Shown: piece after piece, positions 1 through 8,063 of the stretch
Numbering within the stretch: position 1 is the stretch's first letter
Layout of the letters: the number at the start of each line of letters is the position of its first letter
Source of the DNA: Oceanirhabdus seepicola
GTDB taxonomy: Bacteria > Bacillota > Clostridia > Clostridiales > Clostridiaceae
Length of the DNA: 64,000 bases
Reading direction: 5' to 3'
NCBI RefSeq assembly: GCF_023684385.1
Contig: NZ_JAGSOJ010000005.1
Coordinates: 62,001 to 126,000 of the forward strand
The notes under the pieces: model-generated
What the model was told of the DNA's origin: nothing
Database searches by the model: none
Seen by the model: only the letters and a program-made list of their open reading frames with translations
Program-made: the position numbers and the translations under genes

Positions 1-412
1 TGAACCCTACAACAGTACCTTCCCCTGAAAGATTAGCACTGCTCCAAACTTCATTTATACAGGATGCTTTATTAGAAGGATTATAACTTGTATATAAACT
101 CTTTGGTAACTCTGCATATTGTATCTCCTCTATTTTAAGAACATCATCTAATTTATCTACACTAATCTTTATTATCCCAAATCCATAACCTAAATCATCA
201 AAGCTTCCTCCAATATTCTCTACCGAAGCCTTAACTTTTTCATTATTACTTCCAATTAATACTATTAATTCAATAGTATTATTATCGCTTCCAAGATAGT
301 ATGTCAATAACTTACTCTTCACAGTAGGATTCATATTACTTAACATGTTTAAATAGGCATCACTATTCTTACGATTATACTCTCTATAATTTCCTCGGAA
401 ATTCCCCTTCAT
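1..412 (-). CDS. S8 (subtilisin-like) serine peptidase, N-terminal part
   Basis: This is the first 137 codons of a gene that runs off the left edge. The start ATG at 412 follows a GGAG ribosome-binding site. The visible part reads as the pro-region-like N-terminus of clostridial S8 peptidases of the Csp type. It has a ferredoxin-like stretch (IELIVLIGS, then GIIKISVD), followed by AELPKSLY and NEVWSSANLSGEGTVVGF. That last segment normally runs straight into the catalytic Asp motif (D-S-G-I-D). The catalytic residues are outside the window, so activity cannot be judged. Csp-type members process spore germination enzymes, but assignment to that subgroup is inference. Confidence 0.75.
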   Translation of the reverse strand, partial: MKGNFRGNYREYNRKNSDAYLNMLSNMNPTVKSKLLTYYLGSDNNTIELIVLIGSNNEKVKASVENIGGSFDDLGYGFGIIKISVDKLDDVLKIEEIQYAELPKSLYTSYNPSNKASCINEVWSSANLSGEGTVVGF

Positions 413-476
413 ATTTACACTCCAAAAAAAGTTCTATATTCTAACTTATGACATTATCTAGCCAAATAAAACAAAA

Positions 477-506
477 AAAAGAACTAAGTAAATACCTAGT
501 TCTTTT
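477..506 (-). terminator. Terminator of the HD-GYP gene
   Basis: A 10-bp perfect stem (AAAAGAACTA / TAGTTCTTTT) with a 10-nt loop lies 11 bases beyond the stop of the HD-GYP gene. On the minus strand it runs into a T-rich tail. Confidence 0.8.
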
Positions 507-517
507 TAAGATTTCCC

Positions 518-2230
518 TTATTCATTTATTCTATCATCATCTATTTTAAGTTTATTCATTTTGATTAATGTAACAGTTATGTCTACAACTTTCGGATCAA
601 ATTGTACCTCTTTACTATTTATCAACTCTTTTATAGCCAAGTCGATATCCATTGCTTTTCTATACGGTCTACTGGAAGTCATTGCATCAAACGCATCTGC
701 AACACATACAACTCTAGCCTCAATTGGTATTTCATCTCCTTTTAGTCCTTCTGGATACCCACTTCCATCATACTTTTCATGGTGATATTTTATAATAGAA
801 TACTCTGTTTCAAAGTCATTAATATCAGCTAACGCATCTGCACCATTCTTTGGATGCCCCTTAATTATTTCCATTTCTTCTTGAGTTAATTTACTGGGCT
901 TATTGAGAACATCTCCATAAATACCAATTTTACCTATATCATGTAATATAGATCCAACTATAAGCTTTTCTTCATCTATTTTATAACCATATTTTACGTT
1001 CATCTCTCTGGCGATTATACTAGAATATTTTGTAACTGCAACAGAATGTCCCGCTGTGTACTTATCTTTCAGTTCAATCAAATTCAGCATTGATGATATT
1101 ACTTCAATAAACTGATTTCTTTTTTCAATATCATTAGCTTGAAGCTTTTTATACATAATCTCAACACTATTATGCGCTTCCATCAACTCATTATTAAACA
1201 TTGATAATTGCCGCTCTCTTTCATCAATCTTACGAGCCATGGAAATAATGTTATCAAATTCCATCTTCCATTCCTTCATTTGATATTTCTCAGGAATTTT
1301 AAAATTATAATTTCCTTTTTCAACTTCCTCTAAAAGAGTTCTTAATATACTTAAATAATCCTTTATTATATTAAAAATCTTAAAAGATAGGATAATTGCC
1401 GTTGCTACAACTACTAGCACAATGATTATAATATATATTATCCATCCACTGAATAATATTTCTTTAGATATATTATGCTCAATGACTAAATATAAATTGC
1501 TATTTGATAGTTTATCAATATATCCACTAAAATAAGCTTTCTGAAACTCATTATGATATATATATCTATTGTTATCTTCCCGTGCTTCATTAATTTTTTT
1601 ATATTGATGTTCTCCCAAAGAAATCATTTCTTGGGAATATATTAAATTCAATTCTTCGTTTAATAAGAAATATTCATAATTATCCATATCAAGTTTTAAT
1701 ATATGATCAAAGTCTATATTAAAAAGAATATACTCGACAATCATTCCTGAACTATCTTTTATTGCATAATAGAATTTTATTTCTTTTCCATCTCCATAAA
1801 AAAATGCATTTTCTCCATTTTCACCTAGAGATGTATATTCTATTCCTTCTAATAAATTATTCTTTATTCCAATTGAATCATAATCTCTATTTTTGATATT
1901 ACCATCTTTATCAAAAATTATAATACTCTTTATATACTCTCTATTTAACTTCATTTTACTCAAATATATCTGTTCTTTATCCTTAGATATAAACCCCTCG
2001 CCTATAGTGATTGATATATCTTCAGCAACTTCTATTAATTCATTCTGACGTTTTTTCATTCCATCAGATATATTTTTCATGAGAGTTAACTCACTCTTTC
2101 TAGCATTCTCATGGGTAATGATTATAGAAAGCGTAGTCATAGCAATAAATGCAATAACTATTAATCCTACATTAAAATGCAATATGTTAAAAAATAATAG
2201 CCCCTTTAAATTTTTTCTCCTATGAAACAT
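518..2230 (-). CDS. Membrane-bound HD-GYP phosphodiesterase
   Basis: A 570-residue sensor that probably hydrolyses cyclic di-GMP. One membrane segment (about residues 13-33) and a second (about 263-284) enclose an extracytoplasmic sensing region of about 225 residues. A HAMP-like linker and coiled coil follow, then an HD-GYP domain at about 370-560. The metal-binding motifs HDIGKIGI and HHEKYDGSGYP are intact, so catalysis is expected. The start follows an AGGGG ribosome-binding site. It lies 25 bp downstream of the XRE regulator and is probably cotranscribed with it, which suggests the regulator and c-di-GMP turnover are linked. No diguanylate cyclase is visible in the window. The ligand of the outer domain is unknown. 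Confidence 0.88.
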   Translation of the reverse strand: MFHRRKNLKGLLFFNILHFNVGLIVIAFIAMTTLSIIITHENARKSELTLMKNISDGMKKRQNELIEVAEDISITIGEGFISKDKEQIYLSKMKLNREYIKSIIIFDKDGNIKNRDYDSIGIKNNLLEGIEYTSLGENGENAFFYGDGKEIKFYYAIKDSSGMIVEYILFNIDFDHILKLDMDNYEYFLLNEELNLIYSQEMISLGEHQYKKINEAREDNNRYIYHNEFQKAYFSGYIDKLSNSNLYLVIEHNISKEILFSGWIIYIIIIVLVVVATAIILSFKIFNIIKDYLSILRTLLEEVEKGNYNFKIPEKYQMKEWKMEFDNIISMARKIDERERQLSMFNNELMEAHNSVEIMYKKLQANDIEKRNQFIEVISSMLNLIELKDKYTAGHSVAVTKYSSIIAREMNVKYGYKIDEEKLIVGSILHDIGKIGIYGDVLNKPSKLTQEEMEIIKGHPKNGADALADINDFETEYSIIKYHHEKYDGSGYPEGLKGDEIPIEARVVCVADAFDAMTSSRPYRKAMDIDLAIKELINSKEVQFDPKVVDITVTLIKMNKLKIDDDRINE

Positions 2231-2255
2231 TTTCCCCTATTCTCCCCAATTTCAA

Positions 2256-2930
2256 TTATAGTTTAACTTTTGCCCATTCAATCTTGGCTAATACTTTAAT
2301 TGATTTTTTATTTAATGTTTCCGTTTTTATACCATTTATATTGTTTATTAACAATACTTTTTCACTATCTAACATTTTCACTTGTCTCACTGCTCTTTTT
2401 CCATTACACTCAATTAAGCAAATTGAGTTATTTGAGAGTTCATGTGTTAGATAACCAAAAGCCACATCTCCCTTACCTATTCTGAATCCAATCATATCAT
2501 CATTCTGAATTTCAATGAATAGTACTTTATCTTTAGAAAACCCCTCAACCTTATTTGATATAATTGGCATAGAGATTTTTCCTTTAGTCTTATTTAAAGA
2601 ATAATCATAAATAGGAACATCTCTCAAAATCCCTCCAAGCGCTCCACTCCATGAAGACTCATCAAGATTGATTTGTTTTGGTGCCTTGTTCATGCTTTTA
2701 ACTTCAACCTGTTCTTTATCTGCTGATTCTTCCATGTTGAATGTTATATCATTCACATCTTCCCCAAGAATTGTGCTAATTTTGCTCATTATTTTTTCAT
2801 TTATTATTTTTCTTCCTGTTTCTACCTCTGTCACATACTTTTCTGCTACCCCTAATTTCTTAGCTAATTGCTTTCTTGTCATGCCTTTTTTTTCTCTTAA
2901 AAATGATATTTTATTACCTACTCTACTCAT
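2256..2930 (-). CDS. XRE-family regulator with degenerate S24-like domain
   Basis: A 224-residue DNA-binding protein. Residues about 5-60 are a helix-turn-helix of the XRE type (FLREKKGMTRKQLAKKLGVAEKYVTEVE). After a linker, residues about 110-224 resemble the C-terminal fold of LexA and CI (peptidase S24). The catalytic serine expected in a G-x-S-M motif is replaced in NDDMIGFRIGKGD, and the catalytic lysine position reads AVRQV. Self-cleavage is therefore unlikely, and the domain may only dimerise or bind a ligand. The start has the site AAAGGAGG. It is the first gene of an apparent operon with the HD-GYP gene. The regulated genes are not known. Confidence 0.75.
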   Translation of the reverse strand: MSRVGNKISFLREKKGMTRKQLAKKLGVAEKYVTEVETGRKIINEKIMSKISTILGEDVNDITFNMEESADKEQVEVKSMNKAPKQINLDESSWSGALGGILRDVPIYDYSLNKTKGKISMPIISNKVEGFSKDKVLFIEIQNDDMIGFRIGKGDVAFGYLTHELSNNSICLIECNGKRAVRQVKMLDSEKVLLINNINGIKTETLNKKSIKVLAKIEWAKVKL

Positions 2931-2959
2931 GTTGTCCTCCTTTTTTTCTTGCTTTATAT

Positions 2960-3016
2960 TAAAAGGCGTGTTTCACAGCCTTCGCTAGATAACCCTATGG
3001 TTTTCCCTTTGACCTG
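2960..3016 (-). promoter_or_regulatory. Structured 5' leader of the XRE/HD-GYP operon (unclassified)
   Basis: The leader RNA can form GGC-U-GUG/CAC-GCC (2965-2980) and AACC-AUA-GGGUU (2991-3002) hairpins about 35-85 nt before the start codon. It is clearly more GC-rich than the flanks. I could not match it to the consensus of c-di-GMP-I, c-di-GMP-II, preQ1, fluoride or guanidine riboswitches from memory, so the function is open. Confidence 0.25.
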
Positions 3017-3135
3017 AATAAAATTACATGTAATAATTTCTTAAAGAATAAAAAATATAATCCTCTAATTATATTTTAATATTTTTAAGAAAATATTTCT
3101 ATATATTATGACAAAAAGGTGTATTAAATAAATAC

Positions 3136-3165
3136 AAGGTGTATTGAAAAAACTCAATACACCTT
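3136..3165. repeat. Duplicate copy of the ppiB terminator hairpin
   Basis: A 12-bp stem (AAGGTGTATTGA / TCAATACACCTT) nearly identical to the terminator at 3346-3380, including the preceding ATAAATAC. The two copies flank a 120-bp palindromic element, as if the element had inserted with duplication or by recombination at the hairpin. Confidence 0.7.
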
Positions 3166-3166
3166 C

Positions 3167-3286
3167 AGACTATTAAAAAAAGTCCAATCTCGGCGTCATT
3201 AAGACTCGCTGCGCTGCTCGAGTACTACTTGTACACTCCTCTGCTCGCTCCTCTTATCCCTTGATCTTGAACTTTTTCAATAGTCT
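3167..3286. repeat. 120-bp palindromic intergenic element, GC-richer than its surroundings
   Basis: The ends are inverted copies of AGACTATTRAAAAAAGTYC (3167-3185 and 3269-3286). The interior contains GACTCGCTGCGCTGCTCGAG and is far more GC-rich than the surroundings. No ORF is present. It looks like a MITE- or REP-like element lying between two terminator copies. Confidence 0.55.
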
Positions 3287-3345
3287 GAAATTCTCAAGAT
3301 TGAAAACAGAACTAAAACAATAATAGTATATCTTTATCAATAAAT

Positions 3346-3380
3346 ACAAGGTGTATTGAAAAAAACTCAATACACCTTGT
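3346..3380 (-). terminator. Terminator of ppiB
   Basis: A 14-bp perfect stem (ACAAGGTGTATTGA / TCAATACACCTTGT) sits directly after the cyclophilin stop codon at 3389. Confidence 0.75.
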
Positions 3381-3388
3381 ATTTTAAA

Positions 3389-3907
3389 TTAATATTTAAC
3401 AGGCTCTGGATATTCTTCTCCAAAAGTCTCTACTGTAGCATCTTTAATTTTTTGATCCTCATAAGGTCTGTCCATACGATCTGTCTTTGTTGCAGCAATC
3501 TCCATTGCTACATCCATACCTTCAATAATTTTTCCAAAACCAGCATAACTTTGATCTAAGTGTGGGGCATTTCCAACCATAATAAATATCTGGCTTCCTG
3601 CTGAGTTTGGATCATTAGTTCTAGCCATTGAAAGCACACCTTCTGTATGTTTCAAGTCATTTTTAAATCCATTTGAATTAAACTCACCTTTTATTGAATA
3701 ACCTGGTCCCCCCATTCCTGTTCCTTCAGGACATCCAACTTGAATAACGAAACCTGGAATCACTCTATGGAATATTATTCCATTGTAGAACCCTTTCTTC
3801 ACTAGGCTTATGAAATTATTCACCGTATTTGGTGCTATTTCAGGATATAACTCCGCCTTCATTGTTTTTCCATTTTCCATTGTAATTGTAACTATCGGAT
3901 TTTTCAT
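3389..3907 (-). CDS. ppiB: Cyclophilin-type peptidyl-prolyl isomerase
   Basis: A 172-residue cytoplasmic cyclophilin that isomerises peptide bonds before proline. The signature blocks are intact: YPEIAPNTVNNFISLV, GFYNGIIFHRVIPGFVIQ with the catalytic Arg in FHRV, GGPGYSIKGEF, and GVLSMARTNDPNSAGSQIFI. The length fits the single-domain bacterial family, and there is no signal peptide. It follows a small hypothetical gene 14 bp upstream and is followed by a strong terminator, so the two are probably cotranscribed. Confidence 0.93.
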   Translation of the reverse strand: MKNPIVTITMENGKTMKAELYPEIAPNTVNNFISLVKKGFYNGIIFHRVIPGFVIQVGCPEGTGMGGPGYSIKGEFNSNGFKNDLKHTEGVLSMARTNDPNSAGSQIFIMVGNAPHLDQSYAGFGKIIEGMDVAMEIAATKTDRMDRPYEDQKIKDATVETFGEEYPEPVKY

Positions 3908-3921
3908 ATTTAGCTCTCCTC

Positions 3922-4356
3922 TTATATTCTTTGTTTTTTGTATATAATATTAAAATCATTTAAAGAGTCTAATTTTATCGCAATTCCGCCACCTGGAATT
4001 ATAATAATATACTTATCTAAAAGTATATCACTAAAATATTCTTTTTCATATATTGAATTAACTAAAAGCAAATTTTCTGATGAAAACTTTTCATTACTTT
4101 CAGCAACCCATTCTAAACTCTTATCGATTTGATTAGAATTATTTTTATTCAACATGTCCTCACTGTTAAATATCTCAACTCTTTTTTCATTAAATCTTAA
4201 TGTTGAAATCTTAATTGAATATATAATGTATATATATTTACTATCTCTTTTATTTAAAATATATACAACATCTTCATTACTCTTTTTGATTTCACATACC
4301 ATACCATCTTTTAGTTCTTCATTTTTCTCATTATTTTCATGAATAAATACACGCAT
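3922..4356 (-). CDS. Hypothetical protein (144 aa)
   Basis: I do not recognise this family. The protein is soluble, with a beta-rich, charged N-terminal half (MRVFIHENNEKNEELKDGMVCEIKK) and a hydrophobic C-terminal stretch around IIIIPGGGIAIKLDSL. It has no signal peptide and no cysteine cluster. The start follows AAGGTGAT. It lies 14 bp upstream of ppiB on the same strand and probably shares its transcript. Codon usage looks like that of its neighbours. Confidence 0.6.
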   Translation of the reverse strand: MRVFIHENNEKNEELKDGMVCEIKKSNEDVVYILNKRDSKYIYIIYSIKISTLRFNEKRVEIFNSEDMLNKNNSNQIDKSLEWVAESNEKFSSENLLLVNSIYEKEYFSDILLDKYIIIIPGGGIAIKLDSLNDFNIIYKKQRI

Positions 4357-4434
4357 AATATCACCTTTTATAAAAGACCCTACATAGTAATTTATTCACT
4401 TCATACACTATTTGTGCTTAATTGCACAAAACCT

Positions 4435-5208
4435 CTATTTTAATTTCAATAACTTATAACTTAATTCTATAAGTTCTTCGTTCTTAGAATTTAATACTAT
4501 TATTTCCCCTTTACAATTCCTATCCCTCTTAATTCCTTCTTTGATAAGCTGTCGTTGTAGCTGTCTAGCTGTTCCTTCTCCCCCATGTATGATTTTAATG
4601 TTTTCACCAAATATCATCCTAATTTTATTTTCTATAAACGGATAGTGTGTACATCCAAGTACTACTGCATATATCTTTTTATCTTTAAAAACATATAACT
4701 TATCGTTTAAATACTTTTCAGTCTCACTGCAATCTATTTTCCCACCTTCAATCAAATCTACCAACCCGGCACAAGGAATTAATTCAACTTCTTTATTATC
4801 ACCATATTTATTCAATAATTCTTTAAATTTTCTTTCTCTTAATGTTATTGGTGTTGCCATTATAATTACTTTACCGGTTTGATTTTTCTCCATTGCAGGC
4901 TTCAGCGCTGGTTCAATTCCTATAATTGGAATATTTTCGTGTTTTTCTCTTAAATCATTAATTGCAGCACTTGTGGCTGTATTACACGCAATTACAATTC
5001 CTTTACATCCTTTATCTATTAATAACTCAACCGCCTTGAAAGTAAGTTCCTTTATCTCTTCCTTATCTCTTTCACCATAAGGTGCATTTTTTGAGTCTCC
5101 AAAATATATGTACTTTTCTTCAGGCATTAATTTAATAGCCTCTTTTAGAACGCTTATTCCACCTACTCCAGAATCGAAAAATCCAATTGGTCTATCTTTT
5201 ATATCCAT
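4435..5208 (-). CDS. murI: Glutamate racemase
   Basis: Makes D-glutamate for peptidoglycan from L-glutamate. The 257-residue protein has the two catalytic cysteine motifs of the Asp/Glu racemase family: GIVIACNTATSAA (about residue 74) and VVLGCTHYPF (about 184). The N-terminal PIGFFDSGVGGISVL and the YFGDSKNAPYG motif are also present. Full length for the family and cytosolic. It stands alone, with an interspersed repeat immediately upstream in its promoter region. Confidence 0.96.
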   Translation of the reverse strand: MDIKDRPIGFFDSGVGGISVLKEAIKLMPEEKYIYFGDSKNAPYGERDKEEIKELTFKAVELLIDKGCKGIVIACNTATSAAINDLREKHENIPIIGIEPALKPAMEKNQTGKVIIMATPITLRERKFKELLNKYGDNKEVELIPCAGLVDLIEGGKIDCSETEKYLNDKLYVFKDKKIYAVVLGCTHYPFIENKIRMIFGENIKIIHGGEGTARQLQRQLIKEGIKRDRNCKGEIIVLNSKNEELIELSYKLLKLK

Positions 5209-5241
5209 AAAATCACCACTTCACATATTGATTATATATTC

Positions 5242-5320
5242 CTTAGTTGAAAACTTAACCTATTCAAGAAATTCAAAAGTAAAATTTGAATGTAAAGAAC
5301 GAATATCAAAGAACAGAGAA
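5242..5320. repeat. AAAGAAC interspersed repeat, partial copy 1
   Basis: This stretch is about 90% identical, in reverse complement, to 20877-20955. It runs from CTTAGTTGAAAACTTAACC through to AAAGAACAGAGAA. It lies between murI and a plus-strand ORF and contains no gene. Confidence 0.75.
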
Positions 5321-5496
5321 CGAATTACATTTAATCCATTTGAATAAATTAATTTCAAACTAGAATCTATATATATATTTTATCAAACAATTGCCAAATT
5401 GAAAATCATCATTACTTAACCCATTAATGGTTATTATCATTAGTGGATAAGTAACACATGTAAATATTATTCATATTCTAAAGTGAGGTGGTATAA

Positions 5497-5784
5497 ATGT
5501 CAAGAAGTTATAAAAAATATTCTGATAAGGATAATAACATAAAGTCTCTAAACCTAACATTTTCTAGTAATAAAGATATATTAACTGATGGTCCAAAATA
5601 CTTATTAAATAAAACAAAATCTATTATATCAAAAGGCGCCCTTGAAACTCAGATGGCCTCTCTATTTTATCAACTTGGAAAGATAGTATATGAAGAATAC
5701 GAATATGATGTGAATAACTCTAAAGAGATTAAAACATGCCTAAAAAAAATCAAGAAAATCAGAGACACTCTCGATCAAAAATAA
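5497..5784 (+). CDS. Small helical protein, zinc-ribbon-protein-like N-terminal region
   Basis: A 95-residue protein with a GAGGTGG ribosome-binding site. The segment LLNKTKSIISKGALETQMASLFYQLGKIVYEEY resembles the coiled N-terminal region of clostridial zinc-ribbon proteins, which have KTK..., then ...LY..IGK.YYE. No cysteines follow, so the ribbon itself is absent. It is a lone plus-strand gene between two minus-strand genes. The function is unknown. Confidence 0.6.
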   Translation: MSRSYKKYSDKDNNIKSLNLTFSSNKDILTDGPKYLLNKTKSIISKGALETQMASLFYQLGKIVYEEYEYDVNNSKEIKTCLKKIKKIRDTLDQK

Positions 5785-5811
5785 ATGAATATATAAAACA
5801 CACATTTTCAA

Positions 5812-5877
5812 CGCCTGAAACTCTGAAGATGGCAAACAGAGTCAAAACAATATATTGTACTTTATCAACAAACAAAA
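5812..5877. repeat. Repeat related to the sequence after the 3.2-kb palindrome
   Basis: CTGAAACTCTGAAGATGGC through to CAACAAACAAAAGG matches 3284-3350 (CTGAAATTCTCAAGATTG through to ATAAATACAAGG) with scattered differences. In both places the block ends at the arm of a terminator hairpin. Only the flank of the element survives here. Confidence 0.45.
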
Positions 5878-5902
5878 GGACTACAAATATGCTTTGTAGT
5901 CC
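5878..5902 (-). terminator. Terminator of the 5.9-kb gene
   Basis: A 10-bp perfect stem, GGACTACAAA / TTTGTAGTCC, with a 5-nt loop and a T-rich tail on the minus strand, 36 bases past the stop codon. Confidence 0.75.
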
Positions 5903-5938
5903 CTTAGTTAAGTAAAATTAGAAAATGTTCATATTACC

Positions 5939-6472
5939 TTATCTTAAAAGTTCAATGATTTTTTCTTTCATGAACTCTTTGATATCAACCTTATCAATGT
6001 ACGTTTTTCCTTCTTCAAAATCATCCGGCTTAACTCTAAAGAAATTAACAATAAGCTTATTACCCTTTATTTCGTAAACTCCGTCATACATCATTGAGAA
6101 TACAACTTCAATTTCTTCGTAATTCTTGTTGTTATATTCTTGAATTTCATCTAATAAGAAATCTATGTTTAGTTTCTTACAAGGATCTATCATCATTTGA
6201 GTATACTGGAAATCTTCCATAACCCACATGTTGTAATTCCAAAACTTCATTTCTTTTTTATTACCATTTATTAATTCTCTATTCTTTATTGCACTTAATA
6301 CAAGTCTTACAGATTCTTCATTAAATTCATCATCATAGATGAATTTCATTGCTTCCATTTGGCCTACATTTTGAAAAAAACTTTCCTCTATATGGTCTTT
6401 ATCTGCCGCAGCGTGCCAAAAATAATTCATTGCTTCAATAGCTTCTAAATTGATTTTAATATTCTTTATCAT
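5939..6472 (-). CDS. Conserved hypothetical protein (177 aa)
   Basis: The protein begins IKNIKINLEAIEAMNYFWHAAADKDHIEESFF and is acidic and soluble, with mixed alpha/beta character. It resembles a family that I recall as the uncharacterised TDE2712 group, but that match is from memory. Of two possible ATGs I chose the second (6472), because it has 6 nt spacing from GAGGG; the first is almost touching it. The gene is monocistronic with its own terminator. No catalytic motif is apparent. Confidence 0.65.
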   Translation of the reverse strand: MIKNIKINLEAIEAMNYFWHAAADKDHIEESFFQNVGQMEAMKFIYDDEFNEESVRLVLSAIKNRELINGNKKEMKFWNYNMWVMEDFQYTQMMIDPCKKLNIDFLLDEIQEYNNKNYEEIEVVFSMMYDGVYEIKGNKLIVNFFRVKPDDFEEGKTYIDKVDIKEFMKEKIIELLR

Positions 6473-6658
6473 TTCCATCCCTCACTAATTAGATGCTTCA
6501 TATTTAATACAAAGTCATAATCATTTTAATCTTCAACTTAATTATAAATACATATATGTGAAACATCAACATTTTTTGAGATTTTCTTAATTATTTATAT
6601 ACTAAAATACTAACTCAACTAAATATCAACTGATAAAAGATACGCTTAATATCTAAAG

Positions 6659-7663
6659 TTATTTTTCTTCTTTATCATATTTGAATATTGAACCTTCTCT
6701 TGTTATAAAACTATATAGAATCAACTTCTCATCAATATTCTCTTTTAAACTTGTGCAAACTACCTCATCATTAAATATACCTTGTAAATTTTCATTACAT
6801 TTACTCAGTATATCTTCTAAATCATTGGAATCAAAAACCTCAGTATAAATAATATTTAAGTTTTTGATAAAATATATTTTAAATTTATTCTCAACAGTTT
6901 TAAGCACGTATATAAGTGCTCCATTAAGATCATTATCATTTATGATATTTTGTTGATTAACTAACAATTCACTTGCCTTAATCATATCTCTTAACCTAGC
7001 TGCTGAATTAAAATCTAATTTTTCAGAAGCGAGCTTCATCTGTTCTTTTGCTCTTTCTATGGGAGCACCACTCTCACCTTTTAAAAATGAAATTATCTCA
7101 GAAAATACACAGTTATATTCTTCTTCAGTTATTTCCCCAGCACACGGTGCAGAACAGTTACCTATATGGTATTCTAAACACTTTTCCCCTCTAAAACCAT
7201 TGCATTTCTTCAAGTTATATGTAATATTCACCATATTGATGTAATTCTCTACTAAATTCAAACTGTTAAAAGGTCCAAATATATTTCCATTAATTTCTTC
7301 CTCATCATAAGACCAATTCAACTCATAATAGCCTCGCCTCATGTTTAAAACTATATAAATATAATTGTTATAATTCTTTAACAAGGTATTATATCTTGGT
7401 TTATGTAATTTTATAAGCTTATTTTCAAATAATAGAGCGTCAAGTTCATTATCACAAGTAATATATTTGAAATTTCTGATATTATTAGTTAAATTCTCAA
7501 TCTTACTACTTCTATCCTTAATATCATAAAAGTACGAAGTAACTCTATTTCTTAAATTCTTTGATTTTCCAATATATATAATTATATCGTTGCTATCCTT
7601 CATTAAATATACTCCTGGTTGTTCAGGAAGATTCTTAGCCTGTTCAAGCAACCCTTTTTTCAT
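6659..7663 (-). CDS. UvrC-like GIY-YIG endonuclease (Cho-type)
   Basis: A 334-residue relative of the N-terminal half of UvrC. Residues about 12-95 form the GIY-YIG nuclease: LPEQPGVYLMKDSNDIIIYIGKSKNLRNRV, with KPRYNTLLK further on. A cysteine-rich patch (KKCNGFRGEKCLEYHIGNCSAPCAG) follows, then a UVR-like helical pair around residues 200-235. The RNase H-like nuclease and HhH2 domains of true UvrC are absent, as in E. coli Cho, which makes an alternative 3' incision in excision repair. It lies 9 bp downstream of a DUF503 gene and is probably cotranscribed with it. Confidence 0.8.
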   Translation of the reverse strand: MKKGLLEQAKNLPEQPGVYLMKDSNDIIIYIGKSKNLRNRVTSYFYDIKDRSSKIENLTNNIRNFKYITCDNELDALLFENKLIKLHKPRYNTLLKNYNNYIYIVLNMRRGYYELNWSYDEEEINGNIFGPFNSLNLVENYINMVNITYNLKKCNGFRGEKCLEYHIGNCSAPCAGEITEEEYNCVFSEIISFLKGESGAPIERAKEQMKLASEKLDFNSAARLRDMIKASELLVNQQNIINDNDLNGALIYVLKTVENKFKIYFIKNLNIIYTEVFDSNDLEDILSKCNENLQGIFNDEVVCTSLKENIDEKLILYSFITREGSIFKYDKEEK

Positions 7664-7672
7664 ATTATCACC

Positions 7673-7954
7673 CTATAGTTTCTCTTTCTCAATGTCTACT
7701 ATAACTGCTTCTTCAGTTTCATCAATATATCTCACTATACTTTCCATTATACCATCAAGATCTTTATTTGTGGTACTAATCATGGAAATACCGATTACTA
7801 TATTCTTATGACTATCTTGTTTATCAACTTCACATATTGAAACATTAAATCTATTCTTAATTCTACTAATAAGACTTTTAATAATCATCCGCTTCTCTTT
7901 AAGAGAATTTACCCATGAAGCTCTTAGTTCTATTCTCATTAACCCTACAAACAT
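7673..7954 (-). CDS. DUF503 domain protein
   Basis: A 93-residue member of the DUF503 family (YlxP-like), with MFVGLMRIELRASWVNSLKEKRMIIKSL and the later DKQDSHKNIVIGISMIST block. Family members in Bacillus sit near ribosome maturation genes, but no activity is established. I place the start at 7954 because AGGAGG lies 6 nt before that ATG. The ATG at 7960 is fused to the site itself. It is the first gene of a pair with the GIY-YIG gene. Confidence 0.85.
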   Translation of the reverse strand: MFVGLMRIELRASWVNSLKEKRMIIKSLISRIKNRFNVSICEVDKQDSHKNIVIGISMISTTNKDLDGIMESIVRYIDETEEAVIVDIEKEKL

Positions 7955-8018
7955 TAGCATCCTCCTCTCTATCAATTTAACTTCATTTTTTATTCTTTAC
8001 AATTTAATAAAAAAATAA

Positions 8019-8048
8019 AAGGTAGTTTTGCAAATGCAAAACTACCTT
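8019..8048 (-). terminator. Terminator of the parvulin gene
   Basis: A 14-bp perfect stem AAGGTAGTTTTGCA / TGCAAAACTACCTT with a 2-nt loop, followed on the minus strand by TTTTATTTTTTT. Confidence 0.9.
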
Positions 8049-8063
8049 TCAAGTTTATCTCTA

